Shown in pieces: positions 1 to 8,409 of a DNA stretch of 64,000 nt. The notes below the pieces were generated by a model, which had not been told where the DNA came from, searched no databases, and worked only from the letters and a program-made list of their open reading frames with translations. Made by a program: the position numbers and the translations under genes. This DNA comes from Roseiarcus sp963749715 (GTDB lineage Bacteria; Pseudomonadota; Alphaproteobacteria; Rhizobiales; Beijerinckiaceae). The first letter of the stretch is position 1, and each line of letters begins with the position of its first letter. Location: the NCBI GenBank assembly GCA_963749715.1, contig CAVVNR010000012.1, positions 124,001-188,000 of the forward strand, given 5' to 3'.

Positions 1-75
1 CTGGTCAACGGTCGTCCAGGGGGAACCGAAAGCCACGTCCGTGAGGCCATAGAGGCCAGTCCTCGCGATACGAGC

Positions 76-267
76 ATGTATATCTGGATAGGTTTTGTCG
101 CCTTGAGGCGACGCGATGACGCGCAGCCGGAAGTCCAAGCTGGACTGGCGCTCGGGATCGGGGTTCTCGACCGCTATCTCGACATTGCCGAAAAGGAGCT
201 GGCCAAAGGCCCCTATCTCTGCGGCAATGACCTCACTCGCTTCCCAGTCCGGGAATGGCCGGGCTAA
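76..267 (+). pseudogene. Relic of a glutathione S-transferase C-terminal domain
   Basis: A short reading frame whose middle part (LDRYLDIAEKELAKGPYL, then GNDLT) closely matches LDQYLDIAEKQLASAPYL and GNDLT in the complete GST just downstream. The similarity begins near position 97 and breaks off after GNDLT, where the complete protein continues LADIQFG. Only about 45 residues of the C-terminal helical domain remain; the thioredoxin-like half, which would bind glutathione, is absent. It is a diverged fragment of a second GST rather than a recent copy. The left window edge does not cut it, so it is truly partial. Confidence 0.6.
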
Positions 268-316
268 TGTGACGGCTCAGGCTTGCGTCATGAGCCGCCG
301 CGGGAGAAATCGGCCG

Positions 317-961
317 ATGTTGAAAGTCTGGGGGCGAAAGACCTCCTCCAATGTTCAAGCTGTCATGTGGAGCATCGGCGAACTGGGACTCGCCCACGAG
401 CGTTACGACGTTGGCCATCGATTTGGCGGCGTCGACACTCCGGAATTTCTAACGATGAATCCGAACGGAACGATTCCCGTGGTGCGCGACGGCGACGGCG
501 AGTTTTTATGGGAATCTGCGGCGATTTTGCGCTATCTCGCCAATCGGTATGGCCGCGCGCCCTATTGGCCCGGAGACCTTGCCACGCGGACGCACATCGA
601 TAAATGGGCGGAATGGTCGAAGGTCAATATTGCGCTCAATTTCTCCGGACCGATCTTCTGGCAAGTCGTCCGGACGCCTGTCGCGCGGCGAAACCCGGAT
701 GCGCTGAGACAGGCGATCCTGTTTCTCGACCAATATCTCGATATTGCGGAGAAACAGCTGGCGAGCGCCCCATATCTCAGCGGCAATGACCTCACTCTGG
801 CCGACATTCAATTCGGCCACCTGCTCTATCGCTATTTCACGATCGAGATCGAGCGGCGAGAGCGCGCCAGCCTTCGCGCCTATTACGAAAGGCTGGCCGC
901 GCGCCCCGCGTATCGCGCACATGTGATGGTTTCGTACGACGAGCTTCGCGCCGTCGACTAA
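317..961 (+). CDS. Glutathione S-transferase family protein
   Basis: A cytosolic GST-fold protein of 214 residues that probably conjugates or reduces small electrophiles with glutathione. The N-terminal thioredoxin-like domain (about residues 1-80) carries the conserved NPNGTIPVVRDGD segment with the cis-proline and an ESAAILRYLA segment that contacts glutathione in this family. The C-terminal helical domain includes GNDLTLADIQFG, matching the family N-capping box. The ATG at 317 starts the domain cleanly (MLKVWGRK); the same frame is open further upstream, but those residues match nothing. The substrate cannot be told from sequence. It is one of four complete GSTs in the window. Confidence 0.88.
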   Translation: MLKVWGRKTSSNVQAVMWSIGELGLAHERYDVGHRFGGVDTPEFLTMNPNGTIPVVRDGDGEFLWESAAILRYLANRYGRAPYWPGDLATRTHIDKWAEWSKVNIALNFSGPIFWQVVRTPVARRNPDALRQAILFLDQYLDIAEKQLASAPYLSGNDLTLADIQFGHLLYRYFTIEIERRERASLRAYYERLAARPAYRAHVMVSYDELRAVD

Positions 962-1078
962 AAGCAAGCCTCGCGTTCAGACGGAATCCGTCCTCGCGAT
1001 AAGCGAAGCGAGGTGGCGATCCAGAGTCGCGTGGCTCCCCACCTTCCCCTGGATTGCTCCGCTCCGCTCGCAATGAAC
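962..1078. repeat. Dispersed intergenic palindromic repeat, copy 1
   Basis: Between two convergent genes lies a segment with GCGAAGCGAGGTGGCGATCC followed by TGGATTGCTCCGCTCCGCTC and GCAATGA. The second half is the reverse complement of an arm seen at 9827-9853, so this is a member of a REP-like family that forms imperfect hairpins. Such elements are common between genes of alphaproteobacteria. The stretch 1079-1144 shows nothing else. Confidence 0.55.
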
Positions 1079-1144
1079 GGTGCTTTGCGGTCTTATCGAG
1101 GCAAGCTCCAGAAGCGACGGCCGTCTGGTCGGCGCATGGCGCCA

Positions 1145-2260
1145 TCACAGCTGCTCGAACCCGATCTTCCCATCGGCGCCTTTCTTCCACACGTACCAGA
1201 CATAGTCGACGGTCGTGCGGTCGCCCTTCTTGTCGTAGGAAATATCGCCGATGACGGTATGGAATGGCATGCCGGAATGCATGACCGCCGCCACCTTCTT
1301 CGGATCGAGCGAGTTGGCCTTCTCCGCCGCCTGCTTGATGATCTGGACCGCCGCGTAGGAGTAGAGCGTATAGCCCTGCGGATCGAAGCCCTTGGCCTTG
1401 AACGAAGCGACCGCGTCCTGCGCGTTCGGGTTCTTGCGCGGCTCGGGGCCGAAGGTCATGAGCGTGCCTTCGACGCCCGGGCCCCCGATCGCCGCAAACT
1501 CGCTATCGGTGATGCCGTCGCCGGAGATCATGACGGTGTTCATGCCCTGGTCGCGCATCTGGCGCACGATGAGGCCGCCTTCGGTGTGCAGGCCGCCCCA
1601 CATGAGGTAGTCGGCTCCCAACTCCTTGATCTTGGAGACGATCGCCGAATAGTCCTTCTCTCCGGTGTTGACGCCTTCGTAGAGGACTTCCTTCACCCCC
1701 ATCTTGTGCATGTTGTCGAGCGCGGCGTCGGCAAGGCCCTTGCCATAGGTCGTCTTGTCGTGGATGACCGCGATCTTCTTGCCCTTGAGCTTGTCGCGCG
1801 CGAGCTCGGCCCAGACCATGCCTTGCTGATCGTCGCGGCCGCAGGTGCGGAATGCGTCCCACAGCATCCGGTCGGTGACTTTGGGATTTGTCGCCGAGGG
1901 CGTGATAAACAGGACGCCGTTCTCGGAATAGACATCGGAGGCGGGGATCGTCACGCCGGAGTTGAAGTGGCCGACGACGAATTTGACGCCGTCGCCGACG
2001 AACTTGTTGGCGACCGACACGCCCTGCTTCGGATCGGAGACGTCGTCGCCCGGCTCGACTTCGATTTTCTGTCCGAGAATGCCGCCGGCTTTGTTGATGT
2101 CTTCGGCCGCCTGGTTGACGCCCTGGCTGAGTTGCGCCCCGAACGCCGCGTTCGCCCCGGTTATCGGCCCGGCGACGCCGATTTTGATTTGCGCATGAGC
2201 CGCGCCGGCGAGCCAGACCGACAGCGCGACAGGAATGGCCCTCAGAAGGATGGTCCGCAT
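1145..2260 (-). CDS. Branched-chain amino-acid type ABC transporter substrate-binding protein
   Basis: A periplasmic type I binding protein (LivK/HAAT family) of 371 residues. A Sec signal peptide (about residues 1-24, ending AGAAHA) is followed by the family opening IKIGVAGPITGANAAFG and the SGVTIPASDVYSENGVLFITP segment. It should deliver an amino acid, amide or related small solute to a Liv-type permease. Two ATGs are adjacent (2263 and 2260); 2260 stands 5 bases after GGAGG and is preferred. A LivH-like permease gene lies about 700 bp away on the other strand, but no ATPase or LivM gene is in the window, so the transporter set is incomplete here. Confidence 0.9.
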   Translation of the reverse strand: MRTILLRAIPVALSVWLAGAAHAQIKIGVAGPITGANAAFGAQLSQGVNQAAEDINKAGGILGQKIEVEPGDDVSDPKQGVSVANKFVGDGVKFVVGHFNSGVTIPASDVYSENGVLFITPSATNPKVTDRMLWDAFRTCGRDDQQGMVWAELARDKLKGKKIAVIHDKTTYGKGLADAALDNMHKMGVKEVLYEGVNTGEKDYSAIVSKIKELGADYLMWGGLHTEGGLIVRQMRDQGMNTVMISGDGITDSEFAAIGGPGVEGTLMTFGPEPRKNPNAQDAVASFKAKGFDPQGYTLYSYAAVQIIKQAAEKANSLDPKKVAAVMHSGMPFHTVIGDISYDKKGDRTTVDYVWYVWKKGADGKIGFEQL

Positions 2261-2334
2261 CATAACCTCCCATACAGCATTCAACGGTTAGCTTGCGCAG
2301 ACTAGCCGCGAAGTTCTAACCTGTAAAGAGCAGA

Positions 2335-2970
2335 ATGACGGTTATGATCGAACTTCGCCCCTCGCGCGCCGGCTCGTTGGACCTGATCGCCGACGACCTG
2401 GCGCTCAATTTCGCCAACACCGAATCCGGGCGCGGCTTTCCCTCGCATGAGAATCATCTCCGCGAGGCTGAACACGTCGCCCGATGGCTCAAGCACGCGA
2501 AGGCGCTGCCCGCCGAAGACGCCGACTGGCTGGCGAGGCAGGTTTCGAAGCGCGCCGATTTGGCCGCTGAACTGCTTGCGCAGACGATCGAGCTCAGGGA
2601 GGCGATTCACGCGCTGGGCGCGGCGCTCGGGCGGCGCGCCAAACCCCCCGAGTCTTCGCTCGCCAGCCTTTCCGCTCTCCACGCGCGATGTATCGCCCGA
2701 GCAGAGCTTACGCCCGGCGTCCTCTCCTGCCGCTGGCGCTGGAGCGTGCGCGCGGCGCCGGTCGAGGCGGCCCTCGGACCGGTCGCGCTCGCGGCGGTCA
2801 AGCTGTTCACCGAAGGCGATTTTCACCGCATCCGCGAATGCGCCGGCCACGCCTGCGGCTGGCTCTTCTACGATCGCAGCAAGAACAACCGCCGCCGGTG
2901 GTGCGAGATGGAGGTCTGCGGCAACCGCGCCAAGCAGCGACGGCTCGCGGCTCGGAGGCGGGGCGATTGA
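2335..2970 (+). CDS. CGNR zinc-finger / ABATE-domain protein
   Basis: A cytoplasmic 211-residue protein with an N-terminal ABATE region (about 15-130) and a C-terminal CGNR zinc finger. The four metal-binding cysteines are visible in RECAGHACGW and in WCEMEVCGNR. Family members are predicted stress-linked transcription regulators. The gene is divergent from the binding protein, sharing a 75-bp gap, and its stop overlaps the TTG start of the next gene. This suggests it regulates, or is expressed with, the transporter genes; that role is inferred from position only. Confidence 0.85.
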   Translation: MTVMIELRPSRAGSLDLIADDLALNFANTESGRGFPSHENHLREAEHVARWLKHAKALPAEDADWLARQVSKRADLAAELLAQTIELREAIHALGAALGRRAKPPESSLASLSALHARCIARAELTPGVLSCRWRWSVRAAPVEAALGPVALAAVKLFTEGDFHRIRECAGHACGWLFYDRSKNNRRRWCEMEVCGNRAKQRRLAARRRGD

Positions 2971-4319
2971 ACCGCCGCCCAGTCATTCGCCTGATCGTTC
3001 TTCTGGCCGCCGCAATGCTCGCGGGCTGCTCACCGGCGCTCGAGACCGACCAGGCGAGGCTCTGCCGCATGGCGCTGCCGGCGCTCATTCCTGAAGAAGC
3101 GCGGATCGCCATTCTGGCGCAAAAGCCCGACGCCGACGGGCGCGGCCTGAGCGTCGGCTTCGTCGCCCAGGCGCCGGGCGAAGACCCTCGAAACCATCTC
3201 GCCGTCTGCCGCTTTCGCGAGCCGGGACGGCCGAGCGAGTCGCGCGATCTCGTCTCGCTGACGCTCGACGGCCAGCCCTTGTCCGAGTCGAGGCTCGCCT
3301 TTCTCGTCCGCTATTGGCTGGCGACACCGGAGGGCCGCGCCGCCGATCCGGCCCCGCTCGGCGACGTCAGCGCCCTCCCCGCCGTGCCGCGTCCGCTCGC
3401 CTATGGCTTGCAAATGGCGCTGGACGGGCTGCCGCTCGCCGCCTCCTACGCGCTTCTGGCGGCGGCTTACTCGCTGATCTACGGCCTGATCGGGCGCATC
3501 AATTTCGCTTTCGGCGAACTGGCTGCGGCCGGCGGCTATGCGGCGGCGATCGCCGCCCTGGCCATGGTCGGCTGGCCGCCTGCCCCGCTGCTGACCGCCG
3601 CCTTCGCGCTCGCGGCCGTGGTCGCGGGGGCGTGGGGCTTCGGCGCGGCGCAGGCGGTGTTCATCCCGCTGCGCAACGCCCGGGGCCAGCAGATGCTGGT
3701 GGCGACGGTCGGCCTGGCGCTCTTCCTGCGCGAGCTCTTGCGCCTTGCGCAGGGCGACCGGGGCTGGATGAGCCCGCAATTCAATCAGCCGTTCGCGCTC
3801 GCGCGCGGGGGCGACTTCGTGGCCGTCGCCACGCCGATGGCGTTCCTCGCGAGCGCCGTCGCGCTCGCCGCCGGTCTCGGCCTCGTCGTTATTTTTCGCC
3901 GCTCCCGGATCGGCCGCGAATGGCGCGCCTATGCCGACGATCCCCTCGCCGCTGAACTCATGGGCGTGAGCCCGGCGGCGATCACCGCGCGCGCCTTCGC
4001 CCTCTCCGGAGCGCTGGCCGGCCTCGCCGGCGCGACCATGACCGCCGCCTTCGGCGCGGTCGGCTACGGACTCTCGGCGACGCTGACCCTGAAGGCGCTT
4101 GCCGCGGCGATTGTCGGCGGCATCGGCTCGCTCCCCGGCGCATTCCTGGGCGGGCTCATCGTCGGCGCCGCCGAAACCGGCTGGTCGGCGCTGTTCCCGA
4201 TCGACTACCGCGACATCGCGGTCTACGCGCTTTTGACGATTTTCATCGCCCTGCGCCCCTCAGGCCTGCTCGGCAAAAGCGAGGCGGTCACGCACAACCT
4301 ATTCCCACGCCGGTCTTGA
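2967..4319 (+). CDS. LivH-like ABC permease with an N-terminal periplasmic extension
   Basis: A 450-residue inner-membrane protein. The C-terminal two thirds (from about residue 145) are a branched-chain amino-acid permease of the LivH/BPD_transp_2 family, with repeated hydrophobic helices, the GRINFAFGELAAAGGYAAA segment and the IVGGIGSLPGAFLGGLIVGA loop that contacts the ATPase in the family. The first 140 residues are unusual: a lipoprotein-like signal (LAAAMLAGCS) and a hydrophilic region containing several cysteines. The start is a TTG at 2967 overlapping the upstream TGA (ATTGA), with GGAGG 8 bases before it. It is translationally coupled to the CGNR gene. Confidence 0.82.
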   Translation: MNRRPVIRLIVLLAAAMLAGCSPALETDQARLCRMALPALIPEEARIAILAQKPDADGRGLSVGFVAQAPGEDPRNHLAVCRFREPGRPSESRDLVSLTLDGQPLSESRLAFLVRYWLATPEGRAADPAPLGDVSALPAVPRPLAYGLQMALDGLPLAASYALLAAAYSLIYGLIGRINFAFGELAAAGGYAAAIAALAMVGWPPAPLLTAAFALAAVVAGAWGFGAAQAVFIPLRNARGQQMLVATVGLALFLRELLRLAQGDRGWMSPQFNQPFALARGGDFVAVATPMAFLASAVALAAGLGLVVIFRRSRIGREWRAYADDPLAAELMGVSPAAITARAFALSGALAGLAGATMTAAFGAVGYGLSATLTLKALAAAIVGGIGSLPGAFLGGLIVGAAETGWSALFPIDYRDIAVYALLTIFIALRPSGLLGKSEAVTHNLFPRRS

Positions 4320-4381
4320 CTTGGCGCCGGCGCCTCCCACATCCTTGGCCGCGCTGGCCGAGCCCGCGCATGGAGGCTCCA

Positions 4382-4828
4382 ATGTCCAATGTTTACGCCG
4401 CCGCGCCGACGAACGCGATGCGCGCCGACGCGCTGGCTGGCGTTCGCATGCGTCGCGTTCTCGCCGTTTGCCTCGATTTTGTGCTGGTCAGCCTGCTGGT
4501 GGCGGCCTTGTGGATCGTGTCGATCATGCTGACCTTCGGCCTTGCGCTGTTCTTCCTGCCGCCGCTTTTCCCGTTCGTCGCCTTTTTCTACAACGGCCTC
4601 ACGATTTCGGGCCCCAACATGGCGACACCCGGCATGCGGGCGCTCGACCTTGAAATGCGCATGAGCGACTCGGGCGGGCGCGTCCCGTTCATCAACGCCG
4701 CGGTTCAGGCGGTGCTGTTCTACGTGAGCTGGTGCTTCCCGCCGATTTTCCTGGTGACGTTCGTCGATGCGGAGAAGCGCTGCCTGCACGACATCATCGC
4801 CGGCGTTGTGATCGTCAGGAGGCTCTGA
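4382..4828 (+). CDS. RDD family membrane protein
   Basis: A 148-residue integral membrane protein with the RDD pattern: VRMRRVLAVCLDFVLVSLLV at the first helix, a second helix ending near FVAFFYNGLTIS, and a conserved segment GPNMATPGMRALDLEMR after it. The family is of unknown or transport-related function; some members are linked to Na+/H+ exchange. GGAGG stands 5 bases before the chosen ATG. It follows the permease by 60 bases and may be cotranscribed with it. Confidence 0.85.
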   Translation: MSNVYAAAPTNAMRADALAGVRMRRVLAVCLDFVLVSLLVAALWIVSIMLTFGLALFFLPPLFPFVAFFYNGLTISGPNMATPGMRALDLEMRMSDSGGRVPFINAAVQAVLFYVSWCFPPIFLVTFVDAEKRCLHDIIAGVVIVRRL

Positions 4829-4901
4829 TTCGACGGTCGCACGCCATTGGTGACGATCGGCCTGCCCCGCCCGCTGATGCGGGCGGAGAGTGGGAGAAGG
4901 C

Positions 4902-5645
4902 GTGACCAGGGAAGCGCGCGACGCCCCGCAGTTCTATCTCACCGCTCCGTCGGCATGCCCCTACCTGCCCGGCCAGCAGGAGCGGAAAATCTTCACCCAT
5001 CTGGTCGGCAAGCGAGCTTCCGCCCTCAACGATCTCCTGACCCAAACCGGTTTCCGCCGGTCGCAGACGATCGCCTACCGGCCGGCGTGCGAGACCTGCC
5101 GGGCGTGCGTGTCGGTACGCGTGCTGGTCGACGATTTCCGTCCGACCGCGAGCCAGCGCCGGACGATGCGCGCCAACGCCGACCTGGCCGGCGCCTTCGT
5201 CGCGCCGAAACCGACGAACGAGCACTTCGTCCTCTTCCGCTCGTATCTTGAGGCCCGGCACCCCGAAGGCGGCATGTCGGACATGTCCTCGCTCGATTTC
5301 GCCATGATGGTCGAGGACACCCATATCGACACCGTCCTCACCGAATATCGCCCGCTGAGCGGAACCGGCGACGGCCAGGCCTCCGGTCCCCTTCTCGCCG
5401 TCTGTCTCACCGACCGCCTCGCCGACGGCCTGTCGCTGGTCTATTCCTTCTACAACTCCGACGCCTCGCGCCGGTCGCTCGGCGGCTTCGTCATTCTCGA
5501 CCACATCCAGAAGGCGCGCCGCCTCGGCCTGCCCCACGTCTATCTCGGCTATTGGGTCGAGGGCTCGAAGAAGATGGGCTACAAAGCCGCCTACCTCCCC
5601 CAGGAACGCCTCGGCCTGCACGGCTGGGCGCGGGTGGAGAGGTAG
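4902..5645 (+). CDS. bpt: Aspartate/glutamate leucyltransferase (bacterial protein transferase)
   Basis: A 247-residue cytoplasmic N-end-rule enzyme that moves leucine from Leu-tRNA to N-terminal Asp or Glu of target proteins, marking them for ClpAP. Visible family marks are the CPYLPGQQERKIFTHL opening, RPACETCRACVSVRV with the conserved cysteine pair, and the C-terminal GNAT-like half ending YLGYWVEGSKKMGYKAAYLP. A GTG at 4902 with GGGAG 5 bases upstream is chosen; a GTG at 4890 would add four residues. A diverged copy of its 3' end lies at 9654-9797. Confidence 0.93.
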   Translation: MTREARDAPQFYLTAPSACPYLPGQQERKIFTHLVGKRASALNDLLTQTGFRRSQTIAYRPACETCRACVSVRVLVDDFRPTASQRRTMRANADLAGAFVAPKPTNEHFVLFRSYLEARHPEGGMSDMSSLDFAMMVEDTHIDTVLTEYRPLSGTGDGQASGPLLAVCLTDRLADGLSLVYSFYNSDASRRSLGGFVILDHIQKARRLGLPHVYLGYWVEGSKKMGYKAAYLPQERLGLHGWARVER

Positions 5646-5676
5646 GCCGCGCCGTTGCCGGTAGCAACGGCGCGGC
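5646..5676 (+). terminator. Hairpin directly after bpt
   Basis: GCCGCGCCGTTGC (5646-5658) pairs perfectly with GCAACGGCGCGGC (5664-5676) around a 5-base loop, immediately after the bpt stop codon. The position and 13-bp stem fit a transcription terminator, although no T-run follows, so termination may be weak or depend on other factors. Confidence 0.6.
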
Positions 5677-5708
5677 TCCCCGCCGTCAGAAGCGGTGCGC
5701 TCGATAGC

Positions 5709-5930
5709 CTAAGTCGCTTTCGCCGCGGCTTCGACCGCCTCGGATAGTTGGGCGATCAGGTGCCTTGCGAAGTCGACCGACAGAAAGATTTCTATCGCTT
5801 CCGTTTGGTCCGCAAGCGACGGAGCAACGATTGGCACGGTCAAATAGATGTCATCGTCCTGCACCGTGGCCGACGGGACTCCCCGAGTGACGAGAACAAC
5901 AGGTGTGTTTTCTTGAACAGCGGCGCTCAT
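5709..5930 (-). CDS. Small hypothetical protein
   Basis: A 73-residue frame from the ATG at 5930 (MSAAVQENTPVVLVTRGVPS). The frame stays open upstream to 6050, giving 113 residues if a start there is used. The protein has a beta-rich middle (DDIYLTVPIVAP) and an acidic amphipathic C-terminal helix ending EAVEAAAKAT. There are no cysteines, no signal peptide and no membrane span. I do not recognise a family. It lies alone between bpt and the PepSY gene on the opposite strand. Codon use looks normal for the window. Existence is moderately supported. Confidence 0.45.
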   Translation of the reverse strand: MSAAVQENTPVVLVTRGVPSATVQDDDIYLTVPIVAPSLADQTEAIEIFLSVDFARHLIAQLSEAVEAAAKAT

Positions 5931-6187
5931 TTCGCCTCGCAAAGCCAATATGGACGCCGGATAGCGCCGCAGAGGAGGCCGATCGAGTGTCCAAAGGACG
6001 ACGCTCTCTATAACCTTTCTCAAGGAACGGACCGACAGTGACCCGGTCATGAATGCGGCCGCCCGGAGATGGGCAATCCGTAATCTCTGAACCGCAATTC
6101 AGACGGATTGGGCGAGGAAACACGGGTCTCGCATCCGGCATCGGAACGGACTCGACTCCCATTTCGAAGCCAATCTGGAGAACCATA

Positions 6188-6463
6188 ATGAAGCTGCTTT
6201 TCGCCCTGACTGCACTGTCTGTCGCCGCTGCCGGCCCCGCGCTCGCTGAAGGAAAATGTTCTTCGGCGCCCCAGTCGAAGTGGCAACCCAGATCAGCGCT
6301 CGAATCGCAACTTCAGACGGACGGCTACAAGGTTCGTCAGATCAAGATCGAAGGCGGCTGCTACGAAGTTTACGCGACAGACAAGGATGGCAAGCGGGCA
6401 AACATGGCCTTCAACGCCGAGACGCTTCAGAAGCTAGAGAACGCCGAGGCCGGCGAAAACTGA
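6188..6463 (+). CDS. PepSY-domain periplasmic protein
   Basis: A 91-residue secreted protein: signal peptide (about 1-20, ending GPALA) followed by one PepSY-like domain with DGYKVRQIKIEGGCYEVYA and a basic-acidic tail DKDGKRANMAFNAETLQKLE. Proteins of this type occur widely with a cytochrome b561 and a two-component pair; they are thought to sense or tune periplasmic redox or metal conditions, but the role is not settled. The next gene, a b-type cytochrome, starts 14 bases after its stop, so they form an operon. The two cysteines of the mature part (KCSS, GGCY) could form a disulfide. Confidence 0.85.
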   Translation: MKLLFALTALSVAAAGPALAEGKCSSAPQSKWQPRSALESQLQTDGYKVRQIKIEGGCYEVYATDKDGKRANMAFNAETLQKLENAEAGEN

Positions 6464-6477
6464 TCGCCGGACGCAGA

Positions 6478-7020
6478 ATGGCCGCGGCTGCAATCCGGGT
6501 TTGGGACCCCTTTGTTCGAACGTTTCATTGGGGGCTCGTGCTGAGCTTCGCGATCGCCTGGCTCAGCTCGGAGACCCCGGAGAAATTGCACGAGCTTGCC
6601 GGATACGCCGCCGCAGGCCTTGTCGTTGCGCGCGTCGGCTGGGGATTAGTCGGCGAACGTTACGCGCGCTTCTCGCAATTCATCCGCTCGCCCGCGGCGA
6701 TCGCAGCGTATTTGAAGGCGATCGCCGGCGGTTCGGAACCGCGGTATCTCGGACACAACCCTGCTGGGGGCGCGATGATTGTCGTCCTCCTCGGCGCGAT
6801 GGCGGCGACAGCCATAAGCGGCTGGTTGCTTACCACCGACGCTTATTGGGGATCGACCGTGATGCAGCGGCTGCATTCGCTCCTGGCGGATGCGCTGCTT
6901 TTGCTTGTGCTGGCGCATCTGGGCGGCGTCGCTCTGGCGAGTCTACGGCATCGGGAGAACCTCGTGAGGGCGATGGTGACCGGTCTGAAGCGGCCTGCCG
7001 GGCCGGCCGACGTCGCCTGA
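6478..7020 (+). CDS. Cytochrome b561-type membrane protein
   Basis: A 180-residue inner-membrane di-heme b-type cytochrome. It opens with the family motif RVWDPFVRTFHWGLVLSF, whose histidine is a heme ligand, and has four hydrophobic segments with further conserved histidines (LHELAGYAAAG; RLHSLLADALLLLVLAHLGG). It should move electrons across or within the inner membrane, for example between quinol and a periplasmic partner. It follows the PepSY gene by 14 bases and is convergent with a histidine kinase. The arrangement PepSY, cytochrome b and two-component pair is a recurrent proteobacterial module. Confidence 0.9.
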   Translation: MAAAAIRVWDPFVRTFHWGLVLSFAIAWLSSETPEKLHELAGYAAAGLVVARVGWGLVGERYARFSQFIRSPAAIAAYLKAIAGGSEPRYLGHNPAGGAMIVVLLGAMAATAISGWLLTTDAYWGSTVMQRLHSLLADALLLLVLAHLGGVALASLRHRENLVRAMVTGLKRPAGPADVA

Positions 7021-7035
7021 TCGCGGCCCGTCCGG

Positions 7036-8409
7036 TCAGTCATCTCGCTCAGCGGTCGCCAGCGTCACCCTGAGACCCGGATCATTGTCCGAGGCCGAGC
7101 AATCGAGCCCGTGCAGTTCGGCGATGGCGGCGACGAGGCTGAGCCCGAGTCCGCTGCCGGCCGACGTCCGCGCCGAATCGCCGCGGTAGAATGGCTGGAA
7201 GATTGTCTCCAGATCGCCTGAAGGCGCACCTGGCCCATTGTCGGCGATGGTCAGGCGGATTCCGCGCGGGCTCTGTTTGCTCGCGACTTCAATTCGGACT
7301 CCGGCGGGCGTATGCCGAAACGCGTTGTCGAGAAGATTCGCGACCATCTGGGTCAACAATTCCTTGTCCCCCAGCATCGGCAACGGATCCTCGAGCCGCG
7401 TCGAAAGCTGTCTTCCCTCTTCCTCGGCCGCGGGCCGGAACGCTTCCACGACCTCGCCCGCGATGTCAGCGAGATCGAGCGGCCTGAAAGCCGCGCGTCG
7501 GGCGCCGGCCTCGACCTGGCCGATGCGCAACAGCGCGTCGAATGTCTCCAGTACGCCTTCGATGTCCCCAATTGCCAATTCGATCGCGTTGGCGACCGCG
7601 TCGGCAGAGACGCCTTGTCCGCGCGCCGCCTCCAGCCGGCGAAGCATGCGCGCGAGAGGCTTGCGCAGATCATGCGCGATGTCAGCGCTGACGTGCTTGT
7701 TCGCCAGCAGCAGCTTTTCGATCCGGTCGAACAGGCGGTTGAACGTGCGCGCAAGCGCGGAAAGGTCTTCGTCGGCGGGCGTCAGCGGAATTCGGCGGCT
7801 CCAGTCGCCGGCCATGATTCCCTGCGCGGCAAGCCGCATCGCATCGACCCGGCGAAGGAACTGGGCGCTGAGCCAGACGCCGCCAAGCGCCCCGAGCGCA
7901 ACTGTCGCGCCGACGGCCCATGCGAAGGCGGAGAGAACGCCGCGTAACGCCTCGTCGACATGGCGCCGCTCGTCGCCGACGATCAGGGTCGATCCGTCCG
8001 CGAGCGGAGTCATCAGCGCGCGAATGCTTTCCGGCGCTCCTTCCTTTGCCTCATTGCCTTCGGCTTCGCTGAGTTGCGTCCAGCCCGACATCGGACCCCG
8101 GCCTGAGCGCGGCGCCTCGAGCTCGCCCGCGAACATCTTGCCGTCCCGATCCTCCAGGCCATAGGCAAGCGCGCCGCCCGCTCCGCGCGCATCGAGCGTC
8201 GCGGCCAATCGCTCGCGACCTTGATCGGCGAAAATTCGTTGGAGGCTTTCGCTTTCTTCAACAATCCGCTCGTCAAAATCGGCAAGGATCTCGCGCCGGA
8301 CAGACCCATAAACGAAGGCGCCGAGCGCCAGAGCCGACGCGGTGAACAGCAGGAGATAGATTACGGTCAGACGAAAGCTCGTCGTGCGGAAAAGTCTAAT
8401 TCGGGGCAC
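7036..8409 (-). CDS. Sensor histidine kinase
   Basis: A 457-residue membrane kinase. Two transmembrane helices (about 12-34 and 161-181) flank a periplasmic sensor region; a HAMP linker follows, then the dimerisation domain with the phospho-acceptor His246 in SADIAHDLRKPLARM, and an ATPase domain with N-box NLLDNAFRHTP, G1 DNGPGAP and G2 GSGLGLSLVAAI. It overlaps the upstream response regulator gene by 14 bases, so the two are coupled. By position it probably controls the convergent PepSY and cytochrome b561 genes. The signal is unknown. Confidence 0.93.
   Translation of the reverse strand: MPRIRLFRTTSFRLTVIYLLLFTASALALGAFVYGSVRREILADFDERIVEESESLQRIFADQGRERLAATLDARGAGGALAYGLEDRDGKMFAGELEAPRSGRGPMSGWTQLSEAEGNEAKEGAPESIRALMTPLADGSTLIVGDERRHVDEALRGVLSAFAWAVGATVALGALGGVWLSAQFLRRVDAMRLAAQGIMAGDWSRRIPLTPADEDLSALARTFNRLFDRIEKLLLANKHVSADIAHDLRKPLARMLRRLEAARGQGVSADAVANAIELAIGDIEGVLETFDALLRIGQVEAGARRAAFRPLDLADIAGEVVEAFRPAAEEEGRQLSTRLEDPLPMLGDKELLTQMVANLLDNAFRHTPAGVRIEVASKQSPRGIRLTIADNGPGAPSGDLETIFQPFYRGDSARTSAGSGLGLSLVAAIAELHGLDCSASDNDPGLRVTLATAERDD

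Noticed and set aside
1013..2305. Long open frame on the plus strand opposite the binding-protein gene
   Set aside because: It is the antisense shadow of a clear periplasmic binding protein in GC-rich DNA; its product has no recognisable family and no plausible start site.
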